A stretch of DNA of 55,325 nt, from positions 1 to 55,325 of IMG/VR virus record IMGVR_UViG_3300017755_000007; one strand, 5' to 3'. The position numbers and the translations under genes were made by a program. Numbering within the stretch: the first letter of the stretch is position 1; each line of letters opens with the position of its first letter. Below, piece after piece: positions 47,601 through 50,400 of the stretch. The notes below the pieces were generated by a model. The model did not search any database. It was not told the origin of the DNA and saw only the letters and a list, made by a program, of their open reading frames with translations. Source of the stretch: a virus.

Positions 47601-47702
47601 TCTATAATAGTACTCAATAAATTTATTAAACAGTGGGTAATCTGTTTTTAGGAACTCAGGAGACTGAGTAGCAATCGACTGGGAGACCTTATTTGTATTC
47701 AT
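26619..47702 (-). CDS. Giant mosaic baseplate/fibre protein, 7027 aa (gp7 position)
   Basis: One uninterrupted 21-kb frame. Rough residue map: N-terminal core 1-115; NGVLQ-type units 128-290; GSGY units 294-607; a helical core with KYIDQFLPDVP and DFYSTKGTSFSISYLFKLLY at 655-740; GSGY units 1117-1337; YHYH domain 1414-1551; propeller-like segment 1821-2217; LamG-like domain 2265-2420; GSGY units 3005-3235; a VHPASFKVFGEL core near 3490; YPRxTDP modules at about 4107, 4412 and 5013; LamG-like 4178-4354; seven FG-GAP repeats 4539-4893; helical region 4900-5563; jelly-roll-like segment 5686-5854; seven more FG-GAP repeats 5881-6248; NGVLQ units 6725-6882; GSGY units 6937-7003. The two helical/core segments resemble those of shorter marine-phage proteins found after gp6, so this is a baseplate protein hugely extended by insertions. 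No strong Shine-Dalgarno is visible; it starts 6 bases after the gp6 stop and may be translationally coupled. No homology to T4 gp7 itself is visible. Confidence 0.93.
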   Translation of the reverse strand: MNTNKVSQSIATQSPEFLKTDYPLFNKFIEYYYRSQEKTGLGQNIVNNFLQYLDIDKLDISILGGATKIVEPITKTTDTIVVESVDSFIDTNGSILIGDEVIYYEKSTTSPNIALSPGISYDQVRLKWTGLAQLIDSFDGTTRSFPLTSQSSPVSSPSAQHLIVSVYGEVLIPTVDYVIEGTNIVFTTAPRVRTAGDDNVNTFITFLSGFVENSIVDTDDISGSFGENKTEFKITRNGVSYEPIADEYILAVYDNKLLEPKKDFFIDGDIFIFNEAPLNGRLLSLYSIEAPIPDFGSGAVGYARISDTGTLTGININQTGSGYQYKYPPKVSINSLNGRGAAASALVNGIKSVSLLDGGRGYSDTNPPEVVIQAPTTTDSQSAEIKAVVENGSITSLEIENSGSGYTFIPRVSFKQPGGAKIAPVTMSNGSISGGVTVSEGGSGYTTVPLIYVDEPVGENGIKAVLQAVLTDGVVTSVNVLNAGQGYLTTPRIAVINPTGAQVLETLVDSDGRVVSVELLSGGVGYEDVPSVYIVDNRTDASGTGATATASVFNGQITDINITNFGSGYSAVNPPTIIIQDPPQSKASVEIGLNQITGFSISKVGSGYDKAQFLGCARAASGIVNYTEVGNAVFSNNTVAATAEIDTEVKCLDALFVKRLLDKYIDQFLPDVPTLDYTKIDVRNAIKSVKDFYSTKGTSFSISYLFKLLYGEEVSVSYPKDQIIKPSDATWSIDTILRATLVSGDPENIKDGLLTQDNNIADPNISVATALIENFISIKTSNVELFELVLSEETIQGNFVVPYKTKLGEPLNTTDSIITVDSTIGWPERNGEFLIGNSELIQYKEKSLNQFIECTRSVNGVVEDWDAATEVNSNLIVYVNKGTSLEVVLKVVGIVDAQETTLTDTGSYYLSGDKLSVSKLGGTSNKPELTTWLYNVKKLLQVDTITYGGINNTFATVTCSNNHGLLVGDQVTIYGANPIVYNGTFEVTSRDTESVFQYQLPQPAEVVPQGNILVSVDLNKGKSDNSAVFNSIGPYTTNIQNSFFNDNYAYVASTGIPNYKIGPFPGSALLPGNQRKLNRFPLVPSTISIKNAISPGPIGTWINGTSVWSYKSDITKTFGPVTSINITDAGSSYDAAFPPVITISGGGGTDATAAVTVNGSITEIVVDNGGSGYTSSPLVSIVGGNGSGAAATAIVTKGVVSSILMNTSGTGYTSQPSITIVGGGGTGATATASVRGAIQSIAVTDGGASYTSKPSVTLSSGTGAVAQAIVSNGRIISIAIISAGVGYTTAPEVTIQGDGFGSVARATIDTDGENAGRVTNIEILNRGINYVQGTTIINLTSVGTGATFSPNIFEWTYNLQETTTVDESKGSVFAGFNNQYGGEYAHISNPQKLRYILGDNLFESITGAILEQETQLEHSPIIGWAFDGNPIYGPYGYSDPTDQSSNTTRLNSSYRLKTNLVYDGVSNPYPVRTAGPLLTEEVAGKFVEDYEYAFGLGDLDQYNGRFCKTPDFPEGRYCYFTTVDTTEAGNPIFPYVIGPSFNSIVDSWNLNKDAIQQNIPTGVVRYRDPYENVDIDVERAPNASTNALTTEGGDIILFEVEDENRDGIISQDETDDPDQLFEESPLQLFDYFPSVRFDSKVDIEVETTTKFEDASVTGFIIEDAGKNYQVDDILTFDNTDTDGIGASARVSRIKGESISSYNFEVVEDKFYGVLTTTNPHNLVIEDTVYVDYTPIMDNTNKQFVVRQLKGVEELIIEQNGSGYDVDIPPTIIIDGDGDSAELQAIVSSVGSIDTVNIINSGSGYVNNPRIILSHPQVFKKANYYLSVIENENYVKVNDVFVNDDKEVFFCGKTLDNNSNEVAFVSKFSELGVKEWEKTLESQDGETYTEFVKLDVNGDFIWVVGQNKPNSSLLAAYNPDIILAKYTQAIDGLSATLNFQKGYAGISGATRSDNITTIKRYSDSRYIIGGFTNTNSANPQDAFIASVDASGTFAAKRKLASVNGSEKITDLIVLDDAVYFVMETSPTEGSSDVKVSFGKVLIGTSVITVEWIKEINNVTYSFGDTSLIVDEFNEFYITSTLALKSNTTIKDSFWIGKLDTNGDLLWNYRYIAPVGNNIELASRSSIDIFGDLNIAYTSTNSTSGLKTVDTAKIGYNGILKKHTNSEFNANNIEGITVNAITVDNSGDVYAFGQTQWNRNEFVLPFTTGATQATDITGHYTPSIVETGDSVRFLADYAFIQGYQTASPSSWENATVKILGSELGTKLNDDWTLEFMIYKNGSEYQSFSQTQYTLVSIGDATDATGGLWLYYDESSGRLELVVTNDTTSINSAGGAIQSTQTTMYADNSWQFIGIKKEGNVFKVYVNSTEILTGTISDTIFTNKDIHFGNIPGRSTTTGQFRSNEQFQGYIDTVRLKNRAVAPTVPSDVTTIPPVGAYALALDWADDAWFATNTSRYDYIDYIGWGLKVDKDSDTDRLGDKGILSTTNIGLVRTAITPVTGVSMTVSSTGFALGTSGFQGLDFEDATTTMQEGTETLTYSSDIWSSRTATVPSPGSKKLKVSAVVKDRYYMKVTDTVKIDNIQELSLNQDFQITLGSKLVLNTDAGSFINSGYVIKTDTTNNKVYVAVNNNSWSDDLNTGLLSTEQFDEKDTYGIIGTTPSDVNVIERYVFGDIVNTTPGTFDIDLDDYNLDGTGYNAGGGQNLDSFAKFKPFGADIYSVQIVEVSGSTSFIPGSVVSITASDISFNTAKTTAQITNLTGVTKITLVATLDKVLQATSVVNTDEVYIITSSRHYLDVGHNILVDGNPSQTAGGTVYDEYDGSFTVDTVVSDREFVYKLPAAAQTDPAPNAANVSIFSKSPVLKMYYGHQYLFDLSHSSMLGANLSFSKDNLYKLEYSFNSIERIGTPGITGEGQPTPTVKFKVGQDTVTNISYYFDPSRTGADTPVDPSSYLDIVDSPYVGTFTISEVTGATITVGAKTMKFPLSNEPEGVATITNTNYMTSSKKGVGSIGQIRLVNSGGFYSRLPIVTGIESSRKIERAEISEPGTEYQVGTYNSVPISGDGEGGLVTIVVANGQTDEGVTIPGQIQQVTITSPGKGYTTAFIDIESIDGILGAGLTGSGAAINVVIPPFGTGAVIFTKGTNVGKIKKLKNNNFGYDYPHDYTLRPEITFPINAQLTSTSILDSITVTDPGSGYSQAPAIIITGGGGSGAIAEASIRNGRIEQILIKDPGAGYSSAPTVSLKSSFNYVVNLDLGLLQFAFPHGIVNGSAVTLNVVDTGDGIEFPLASGAVGRLNGNTTYYAITGTANSLDGDQLKLAITPANAELGDAITFANAGTGRQQVLTESFGAAAEANVITSTFLEGEMVYQGDSLENATATGFVSTNQGWQVGPRILKVVDYTGVFSENQKVTGVISKSSGVISDLNIAKGVLEIGPITKTTGQFIDDVGKPSEIIQKIQDSYYYQDFSYAVKSSVSIDDWKDILIKNVHPASFKVFGELNLGEYGYTANREIDFELTKSVELAREATVPNIQNFALAEPIYSEFNNTEVLFRQRRLTSSENILTSVVQRLDDMSNLFDGERTQFPLTVNGENVIANANQLLVVLNGVAQTPDASFEVQGDSIIFSEPPSPPASVKYVSVGIQQIATVDLEFSFTSGIFPNVGNTLIGITSGARLTVTNVIGDTIRGFVTEGTFVSGEQCQVGATGFSGTLQTIDSGIYSNGLFVFNEQITNLDGDLAVVETINLETGQETPIAKLRYGIGASTTNVEVVSTAAGVDTPVPIGTFVENDDYQIASEIVTVTSVTNGSDSTTIVVTRGQLGTAATSHQEDTPMYSTDIEVTNDLTLSKTAGTYQSTPGLFNIQLNDVIIGAQSGVVARITSTSAYQDPITQEFIEQVNISSGSSFFGLLFNRLTSISYPNKIIDDISNSQVSIVDFTDNVTAFNADFPNNESISNNIVIYDNETGEFTDDEFIRNYRVLYGGNTGDFSANENMAVRKLTFTDLVGGGFFSSGQIIRTADTKAEIIGYSQARNTLYLGKIGRSQSTGQDYHTASFVAGAQLNTANSKFGSACLALSKGTSAHSFVSGVDDAIIAGGGATGSFTAATGTTYNPFTGDMVITIGTHTLTTSNTVTIVDDGIVFTCGSDNNTNNYAYPRATDPASGSALAITAETDTTITVNVGPVPIDEYLTIPTSTEFGFASGDFTVETWIKLNSVAAGGKTIFDMRSGATELAPYLYVDGANIKYYNNGSVTITGATTLVVDTWYHVAISRSGTDTKLFLNGTQEGGTYSDASNYGSTKPIRIGADYAGSAVTPGYFDDFRVSNSARYTATFTAPTGMFHGDANTKLLLHFDGTNGQTYTQDWSGTESFTDGEEFNNDAITGSTRQYGGLHQFVSATTNAITIDSANKTPTDATYDSSTGLLVLTIGSHSYTTSSTLTIAANSLTFTCDKDNYVTNHTYPRSTDPSFGVTLDVTAVSGTTVTVNVGTSPRGFANKTHRYYDAATAVLKNIDLLSEEGDAVATAASPYQLDYSTAAAVYGSSDSVAYDYFGSSVAVSDDGTTNKMVVGAYQDDDDAENSGSAYIFDLNGGSQVKITAGSSNAGQNDTFGYSVAVNNNKVAVGAPSDSDDGTNSGSVYIFNADGTNRIKVTASDAAASNYFGHSVAIDGNYLVVGAYGNDSSKGAVYRFDLDGTNELKIVASDAATGDELGHSVAIGNNKIVTGAPYDDDTASATGSVYVFDLDGTNQVKINHTSPAENDRFGWHVAIGENKIAVGAKYRNNAYIYDLDGTNEVVLSSAGTDGTGGNFGASVAVNQGKVFVGAPIRSITNGSGIVQPSAGKIYAYDLDGTNQLVLNSTEQGSQYDYLGDDFALAVGDNRVIAGSKFADPNNAESAGEIFVWNYTQSLSTTNFALTYKSVLTELIEDMRNGSNSHIWDISAGLVDRTVTPVSGIVGYSTVDDNQLLTGLQTIQGHMSSIINYIPITITGSHGLTQFTDATVTDSSYTTLTTLTPSTVSYTPENGNMVLTFGTPHALTTSDYIRIAPGSLKFTCTSDGDVCVNAYPRATDPVHESTIKIDAFTTNTFTVNVGASPVGQQYPHTFVSADTDAVTVLNYSTSDCADVVSTVNNLLDIVEDTISEAIGTTTNDANADHIATITKVDPIVEFVGGTVDAYYEVPFTSSYHDATNDYVYAHSIGADDRYRFRDAANLIRANASVIVDKASADMLSRYPDLASTMPRNVGGGTAGTERCKTDLAIIVGEIANDIEYGGNDNTITAAKFYLNTINEIQHIRLQVWQSAYAHERLGYYMKQAINGDLDYTNTDNIITGDWGITNDSGQCANVQTAIDNLIDAINDLIAPTGLDYNTAADRLYFNRGYIAEEIVGTSATNLGLLGTELRYSLNSGTFTAATYTRTVYSGYIQDLIVAMISDLQTGGNNSTITQMQKFLTTDLKIITIDNELYTFFFANEQIRTLGEKAIKNLLYDRGTNVTSPQYAAAFTNNTAYRDSITPTDIDTVSCRMRELLDTALNTLFPGKIEARSAVKNILFNENYYKQEIAASVNNQFGQDSWVYNSFVEDIVNNIEYDFITSNTTDTQVAYTLTFSSFYGTFIAGETITNGSTTATVLYSSGSTMIIGSLVGTIFADDDSITAPSGASATIGENGVSVVHEWYNDTSNVKTIETASAISSLIEGSIIPTNLWTTPEQFDSNWTTALTEVSVNTGTSPDNTITSEKIAITETTGQHHIQRSYSLTSFDTFDSDGSKFDSGSLKFDSGAVNPTQTFTSSMFVKASEYNNVRFTVFLDSGTENAHFNANLTTGQIGSIFTTSGLTVTGHGAIPFGNGWYRLFITTEFGFGFATLVNKLNILSNTTALLDFTGTANDIKLTPALANNSQIGRTAESMSSGNGKVVIGAGLASTDGLTSNGTVYVYDQDGSNQVQLFPGVKSSFAYFGNATSIGNSKIAIGAYGETMNGLANAGRVYIYDLDGGNEVKIDMSTSDLTQRSNDYFGQSVAIFNNKVYIGANGWSGAANNQAQQGAVCVYDLSGNFEYSIQASDAAASDRFGFSVAAGNGKVAVGALGETSSTGAVYVYDAADGANEVKFTHAGSSTGDQFGYGVVIGDNKIGVFSPNMTVGGNAARGGAWVFDLDGTNEVELTPVAGGDGGGAAGIKFGHSMTIDNGKVAVGAPNDQLSSGGVATQGLVFLYDLDGTNGIIESAFDANVADLFGSAVTLISGNLYIAASGGDDQNSNAGSIYLLDITGGPGVFAWGAKLSNEVLGTYVAVSGQEFYANVEYNIKKFTLDLLQDFFRRALDNDLISPSPTSGFYKFYDSTAGANYDGKSVMGFIRSNIDIIEEQLKSSNHYTNVDLTNSITIQTKSYGTRDIPVGISGELIGSDYFYSLDKDTYAEIQTIAINEAKVAKAYKRFRIDGNITDGPFTMNEVVQKQGDGSITGIVYGFYEDENYKYLDVAVTAGTWSITDIIEGATNTTTAQVSAIENRLHVINVRGSFEEDISFKGYTSTESAQPISYTVNQSAVTNNTGGILTVDTETLLGSLETTSVVYPESSREYLEVKKYAGLDISVGDRIASIGYLRLTVSVDATLDLFQVGNKLYRMVSGGVQDTSVYGTITEVDLDNNYIYVTPIQGSFNITDIIGDFGLGETVLQGTATVSNRTTVAGAASGLVQDVRDVGLSKRLYLTNVIGTFTGRDGLRGPQGYRSSVLTRKILKARVKRFFRGFDGVQTTFNLTTEKGTQYLPDPAGHMLIFINGILQPPGAGAAYTAFSDKIQFSEPPDIGSSFTGFYIGKLRQLDDISFEFDSLRQSFNLRRDEIFYSLTLTDGVQSSTIRPENNIIVSINGVLQEPGVGFEIVGSRIIFSEIPRFGSTFVAFSYVGSEADVDADVVVPPVEAGDFIDIQGEVSDREVAVIESSNSLITFDYLGSVFGQNAQATANLTSGFIEKVQITAGGSGYTSRPTVRLDSISGFEGQVRALIGVAGVTVTDTGTGYQNPDVNVETTVPDDWTAPDISLYGEEVIDPEVIS
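28960..30062 (-). repeat. Seven FG-GAP (integrin-alpha-like) repeats, second propeller
   Basis: Residues about 5881-6248 of the giant protein. Seven units follow the FG-GAP pattern, for example YFGNATSIGNSKIAIGAYG, YFGQSVAIFNNKVYIGANG, RFGFSVAAGNGKVAVGALG, KFGHSMTIDNGKVAVGAPN and LFGSAVTLISGNLYIAASG, each ending in a strand like GxVYIYDLDG. Seven units is the count for a closed seven-bladed propeller. The usual Ca-binding DxDxDG loops are not obvious. Confidence 0.85.
30140..30646 (-). other. Jelly-roll, carbohydrate-binding-like domain in the giant protein
   Basis: Residues about 5686-5854. The order NLWTTPEQFDSNWT, TGQHHIQRSYSLTS, SMFVKASEYNNVRFTVFLDS, NLTTGQIGSIF and GNGWYRLFITTEF is the pattern of jelly-roll domains found in phage tail proteins and CBM-like modules. 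Glycan binding is a plausible inference; ligand residues cannot be assigned by eye. Confidence 0.6.
31010..33000 (-). other. Helix-rich region with repeated GGNxSTIT units in the giant protein
   Basis: Residues about 4900-5563, between the two FG-GAP propellers. Unlike the beta-rich rest, it is dominated by helices with repeats such as YKSVLTELIEDMRNGSNS, LAIIVGEIANDIEYGGNDNT, YIQDLIVAMISDLQTGGNNS and FVEDIVNNIEYDF, often preceded by a Cys (CADVVSTVNNLLDI, CKTDLAII, CANVQTAIDNLIDA, CRMRELLDTALN). I do not recognise the family. Confidence 0.65.
33023..34088 (-). repeat. Seven FG-GAP (integrin-alpha-like) repeats, first propeller
   Basis: Residues about 4539-4893 of the giant protein. The seven units begin DYFGSSVAVSDDG, DTFGYSVAVNNNKVAVGAP, NYFGHSVAIDGNYLVVGAY, DELGHSVAIGNNKIVTGAP, DRFGWHVAIGENKIAVGAK, GNFGASVAVNQGKVFVGAP and DYLGDDFALAVGDNRVIAG. 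The inner strands read GSVYIFDLDGTN. This is enough for one complete seven-bladed propeller. Confidence 0.87.
34640..35171 (-). other. LamG / concanavalin-like domain in the giant protein (second copy)
   Basis: Residues about 4178-4354: FASGDFTVETWIKLNSV, DTWYHVAISRSGTDTKLFLN, GYFDDFRVSNSARYTATF and KLLLHFDGTNG follow the standard LamG-like jelly-roll pattern, often a carbohydrate- or protein-binding fold. Confidence 0.85.
38000..38690 (-). repeat. GSGYTSxP-type beta repeats, fourth cluster of the giant protein
   Basis: Residues about 3005-3235 with NSGGFYSRLPIV, SEPGTEYQVGTYNSVPISGD, TSPGKGYTTAFIDI, TDPGSGYSQAPAIIITGGGG and KDPGAGYSSAPTVSL. Earlier clusters of the same protein lie at 45880-46830, 43690-44350 and 42250-42470, with a last pair at 26690-26890. 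Confidence 0.85.
40441..40908 (-). other. LamG / concanavalin-like domain in the giant protein (first copy)
   Basis: Residues about 2265-2420: DDWTLEFMIYKNG, TGGLWLYYDESSGRLELVV, NSWQFIGIKKEGNVFKVYVN, KDIHFGNIPG and QGYIDTVRLKNRAV form a LamG-like pattern, divergent from the second copy. Confidence 0.75.
41050..42240 (-). other. Propeller-like segment in the giant protein
   Basis: Residues about 1821-2217 contain repeated GDFIWVVGQNK, SRYIIGGFTN, DAFIASVDASGTF, FWIGKLDTNGDLLWNYRY and GDVYAFGQTQWN units. They resemble SBBP or delta-60 style beta-propeller repeats (strand, DxxGxxxW, VDxxGDIYVxG). Blade number is uncertain. Confidence 0.6.
43050..43462 (-). other. YHYH domain in the giant protein
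   Basis: Residues about 1414-1551: EHSPIIGWAFDGNPIYGPYG, EDYEYAFGLGDLDQYNGRFC, FPEGRYCYFTT and FPYVIGPSFN match the YHYH domain. It lacks the insertion seen in the YHYH domain of the 1381-aa protein. Function of the domain is unknown. Confidence 0.85.
45880..46830 (-). repeat. GSGYTSxP-type beta repeats, first cluster of the giant protein
   Basis: Residues about 294-607. Successive units of about 40-45 residues read TGSGYQYKYPPKVSI, DGGRGYSDTNPPEVVI, NSGSGYTFIPRVSF, EGGSGYTTVPLIYV, NAGQGYLTTPRIAV, SGGVGYEDVPSVYI and NFGSGYSAVNPPTIII, each followed by a Gly/Ala-rich strand pair. Confidence 0.9.
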
Positions 47703-47708
47703 CTAACT

Positions 47709-49802
47709 TTAGAAGCAACTTGTGTCGTTGATTGAACCTTGATTTGATATATTAGGAATGTCAAGCACTGGGGGTTTAACATTGAAGTCCGTTGGCGTCA
47801 AACTATTTAGTGGGACAGTGGCAGGCGTTGGAGTGCCTACAGGAGAAATTGTAATTGGTGGACTTACAATATTAATGATAGTTCCAGGAGAAGCTGACGG
47901 AATTGTAGAATTGTTAGCAGGAATGAATATGATAGGTATTTTAATTCCACCATCAGCAAAACCAGTACCGCCTGCATCACCACCACCGCCTGCTGTTTCT
48001 GCAATTAGAGGGAAGTCAACAACAGTACCAATTCCAGTACTAACATTAGTAATAATAACTGCATCTGGTGGGAAACCGCCACCATCACCAGTCCAAATTA
48101 TATTAACTGGACCAAAACAAACTTCTCCAGTTTCATAATTAACAGTTCCTGCATTTGTATCTGTATAAATTTTACGAGTTCCTGTATTATAGAACATTAG
48201 CAGATTGCCGAATCCATCATCTTCAAATTGTTGATCAACACCAGGTCTATCAGCAGTTCTAAAGGTTCCTGATACTACTACAGGTTCCTTCTTACATTGA
48301 TTATCACCACCTGTAGAAGTATCAAGACTAGGACCACTATTATAGAGTGGAGATCCTGTAGAAATACAATAAGTATTAGATTCGTCTGTTAAAGATGGTT
48401 CGATATACCTTAGAATAGTTGTTTGAAGTGAAACGTCGGTAATACACTTATTGGCAAGTGTAATTGCTTTTTCAAGTGATTGTGCTCTAAAGGTAGAATT
48501 GAAGTTATTAATCTCGGTCTGAGTTGCCCAATTAATTACGGCATCACTAACATCAGATTTGATTTCTGAAGGATTTGATCCACAACCTGTATCATACAAT
48601 GCAAAGATTTTTGGAACGATGTAAATGTCTTCAGGATCAATAATAATTGGATCTATAGATGCCATTGCATATGGTCTTAGAAGACCTGAAATTTCTTTCT
48701 TTGTTGCATCATTCAATAATGAACCTGTTTTTGTTTTTATAACAATATACACCTTTCCATATACTGGAGGATTGAGTGAATCTCCGCCATATGCAACAAC
48801 AGAGTCTGCATTTGCATAAAGATTTTTTGCTAAGATAGCATAATCCTGAGCAGTCACTGCTCTATATTGAGTTGAATAGTACCTAGGAGCATTATACTTA
48901 ATAGATTCAATTGTTTCTGCAGAGTCACCTTCTAAAGATTTTGCTCTAGTAACAACATTAATCATTGCGCTGGCAAAATTCTGACCATTACTGTCTATAA
49001 GTTTTCCAATAAAACCAAACTTACCACATTCATTTGCTTCTTTTCCAGCAGTAACAAGATATTCAAGTTCGATAACCTCACCGTCTTTTACTGCTCTACC
49101 AACACTATCATCACCAAATCTAATCTCATATCTCATATCTTCTGATTCAGATAAGAAATATGCTCGAGTTGTGGGGGTTACAGTAGAAACAGTTGTTGCA
49201 CGAGTGTAAATATCAAATTGAGTAGATGATTCGTTTGGTTTTACCTGAACTGCTAAAGTACTAGTATCAACATCCTCAGAAGGGACCTTATATATTTGTT
49301 TTGCAAACGTGTTAACAATATAAGAAAATTTAACTATAGTTCCCTCATAGATCGGAATATTACAAAAATCTGCTTCTCCTGAAATAGGATCTACGTTAAC
49401 TGTAACTGCAGTTAATGTATTCCAAATATAATTACATCCTGTAGCTACAGGACCCTTCCTTAAAGTTACTGACTGTGGATATGAACCTTCTAACTGTGTA
49501 GTTTTTACTTTAAAACTAACAATTGCTTTTGATGCCCTAATAGATCTAGGGACATAATTCAATAACTTAGCAATATTGACAACATTGTCTCTTACTGTTG
49601 CTGAAGATAGGAAAGATTCATTTAATGCCATATTAGCATTAAATGAAGTGTAGTATGTATTATACGCTAATAGATCAATAAGATACGACAATGATGAACC
49701 ATCAAAGTCGTAGTCAGTAAATTCATCACGAGTCCTTAAATATGACTTAATCGAGGATCTAATGTCATCGAAATCTAATGCTGTTAAATTGTTTGGTTGC
49801 AT
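47709..49802 (-). CDS. gp6: Baseplate wedge gp6
   Basis: The N-terminus (LTALDFDDIRSSIKSYLRTR, DYDFDGSSLSYLIDLLAYNT, YYTSFNANMALNESFLSSAT, AKLLNYVPRSIRASKA) is a clear gp6-family signature. gp6 dimers form the continuous inner ring of the T4 baseplate. The family region, with RAVTAQDYAILAKNLYANAD in the middle, covers about residues 1-480. The last 200 residues are Gly/Pro/Ile-rich with GGGGDAGGTGFADGG and many SP/TP steps, likely a flexible or fibrous tail. Length is 697 against 660 in T4. It starts at the base where gp25 ends. Confidence 0.95.
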   Translation of the reverse strand: MQPNNLTALDFDDIRSSIKSYLRTRDEFTDYDFDGSSLSYLIDLLAYNTYYTSFNANMALNESFLSSATVRDNVVNIAKLLNYVPRSIRASKAIVSFKVKTTQLEGSYPQSVTLRKGPVATGCNYIWNTLTAVTVNVDPISGEADFCNIPIYEGTIVKFSYIVNTFAKQIYKVPSEDVDTSTLAVQVKPNESSTQFDIYTRATTVSTVTPTTRAYFLSESEDMRYEIRFGDDSVGRAVKDGEVIELEYLVTAGKEANECGKFGFIGKLIDSNGQNFASAMINVVTRAKSLEGDSAETIESIKYNAPRYYSTQYRAVTAQDYAILAKNLYANADSVVAYGGDSLNPPVYGKVYIVIKTKTGSLLNDATKKEISGLLRPYAMASIDPIIIDPEDIYIVPKIFALYDTGCGSNPSEIKSDVSDAVINWATQTEINNFNSTFRAQSLEKAITLANKCITDVSLQTTILRYIEPSLTDESNTYCISTGSPLYNSGPSLDTSTGGDNQCKKEPVVVSGTFRTADRPGVDQQFEDDGFGNLLMFYNTGTRKIYTDTNAGTVNYETGEVCFGPVNIIWTGDGGGFPPDAVIITNVSTGIGTVVDFPLIAETAGGGGDAGGTGFADGGIKIPIIFIPANNSTIPSASPGTIINIVSPPITISPVGTPTPATVPLNSLTPTDFNVKPPVLDIPNISNQGSINDTSCF

Positions 49803-50221
49803 TATTCGGGTCTCTGTAAAACAAATTCTATCGTTTCAACAATAGGCAAACCAACGATTTGATATTCAATTGTTACATTTAATCTATTACTATCAAAAAC
49901 TGGATCAACAATCACTTCTGTGAGTGCTACTCTAGGTTCATATTGGTTTATAGTAGTACGAATTTCATCCTCAATTGCATCAGCAGTAAAAGCATCTAAA
50001 GGTTCGAACAAAAGACGATTTACTGCTGATCCCACTAAGGGTTGAAATGGTTTTTCTCCAGGACTAGTTAAAATTAAATTTTTAACTGCCTGTTTGATTG
50101 AGTTATCATTATTTACCACAGAGAGATCATCAGTAAAAGGATTTTTAGAAAAGTTGACTGCAACATCTTTAAAACTTCTAGATTTTTTAAAGGTGTTTCC
50201 ACCTATTGACTTTAACGCCAT
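49802..50221 (-). CDS. gp25: Baseplate wedge gp25
   Basis: A 139-residue member of the gp25/GPW family, matching T4 gp25 in size (132). Visible hallmarks are KNPFTDDLSVVNNDNSIKQA, KNLILTSPGEKPFQP, GSAVNRLLFEPLDAFTADAI and the EPR-type motif NQYEPRVALTEV. In T4, gp25 joins gp6 and gp53 and helps start sheath assembly. A late box lies 26 bases upstream and AGAGAG precedes the ATG. The gene opens the gp25-gp6-giant operon. Confidence 0.96.
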   Translation of the reverse strand: MALKSIGGNTFKKSRSFKDVAVNFSKNPFTDDLSVVNNDNSIKQAVKNLILTSPGEKPFQPLVGSAVNRLLFEPLDAFTADAIEDEIRTTINQYEPRVALTEVIVDPVFDSNRLNVTIEYQIVGLPIVETIEFVLQRPE

Positions 50222-50247
50222 CTCTCTGACAGTACTTCATACTAATA

Positions 50248-50255
50248 TATTTATC
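50248..50255 (-). promoter_or_regulatory. T4-type late promoter box GATAAATA
   Basis: GATAAATA on the minus strand, overlapping the last codon and stop codon of the 48-aa gene (CGA TAA ATA), 26 bases before the gp25 start. It would drive the 23-kb gp25-gp6-giant unit. Confidence 0.7.
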
Positions 50256-50397
50256 GCCCTTGTCCACGATAACGCTTTTTAGCGTTATTTCTACTTGTAG
50301 AGGCATACTTAGTATGCTGCCCAGTACCCTGACGAGTTTTTTTGGGTTGACTCTCGATCATGTTATCGCCAGTGAGCGATCTTCTAACTTTTGCCAT
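50251..50397 (-). CDS. Small basic protein, 48 aa
   Basis: Product begins MAKVRRSLTGDNMIES and ends KKRYRGQGR; the middle is QPKKTRQGTGQHTKYA. About a third of the residues are Lys or Arg and there is no Cys. A strong Shine-Dalgarno (GGAGGA) lies ten bases before the ATG, inside the end of the PAAR-like gene, which supports this short frame. From memory, very similar short basic proteins sit next to gp25 in other marine T4-like phages, without known function. A nucleic-acid- or assembly-related role is possible but unproven. Confidence 0.85.
   Translation of the reverse strand: MAKVRRSLTGDNMIESQPKKTRQGTGQHTKYASTSRNNAKKRYRGQGR
50269..50288 (-). repeat. Perfect 8-bp hairpin inside the 48-aa gene
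   Basis: ATAACGCT, a four-base loop AAAA and AGCGTTAT form a perfect stem-loop on the minus strand, 14 bases upstream of the late box and inside the coding sequence. There is no following T-tract, so it is not a typical terminator. It could be an mRNA end or processing structure. Confidence 0.6.
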
Positions 50398-50400
50398 TAA

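Noticed and set aside
26619-47702. Many open frames of 60-160 codons on the plus strand and in other minus frames across the giant gene
   Set aside because: They are antisense or shifted shadows of one continuous frame with recognisable domains. They have no ribosome sites and show low-complexity Val/Pro/Ser or Leu-rich products typical of shadows.
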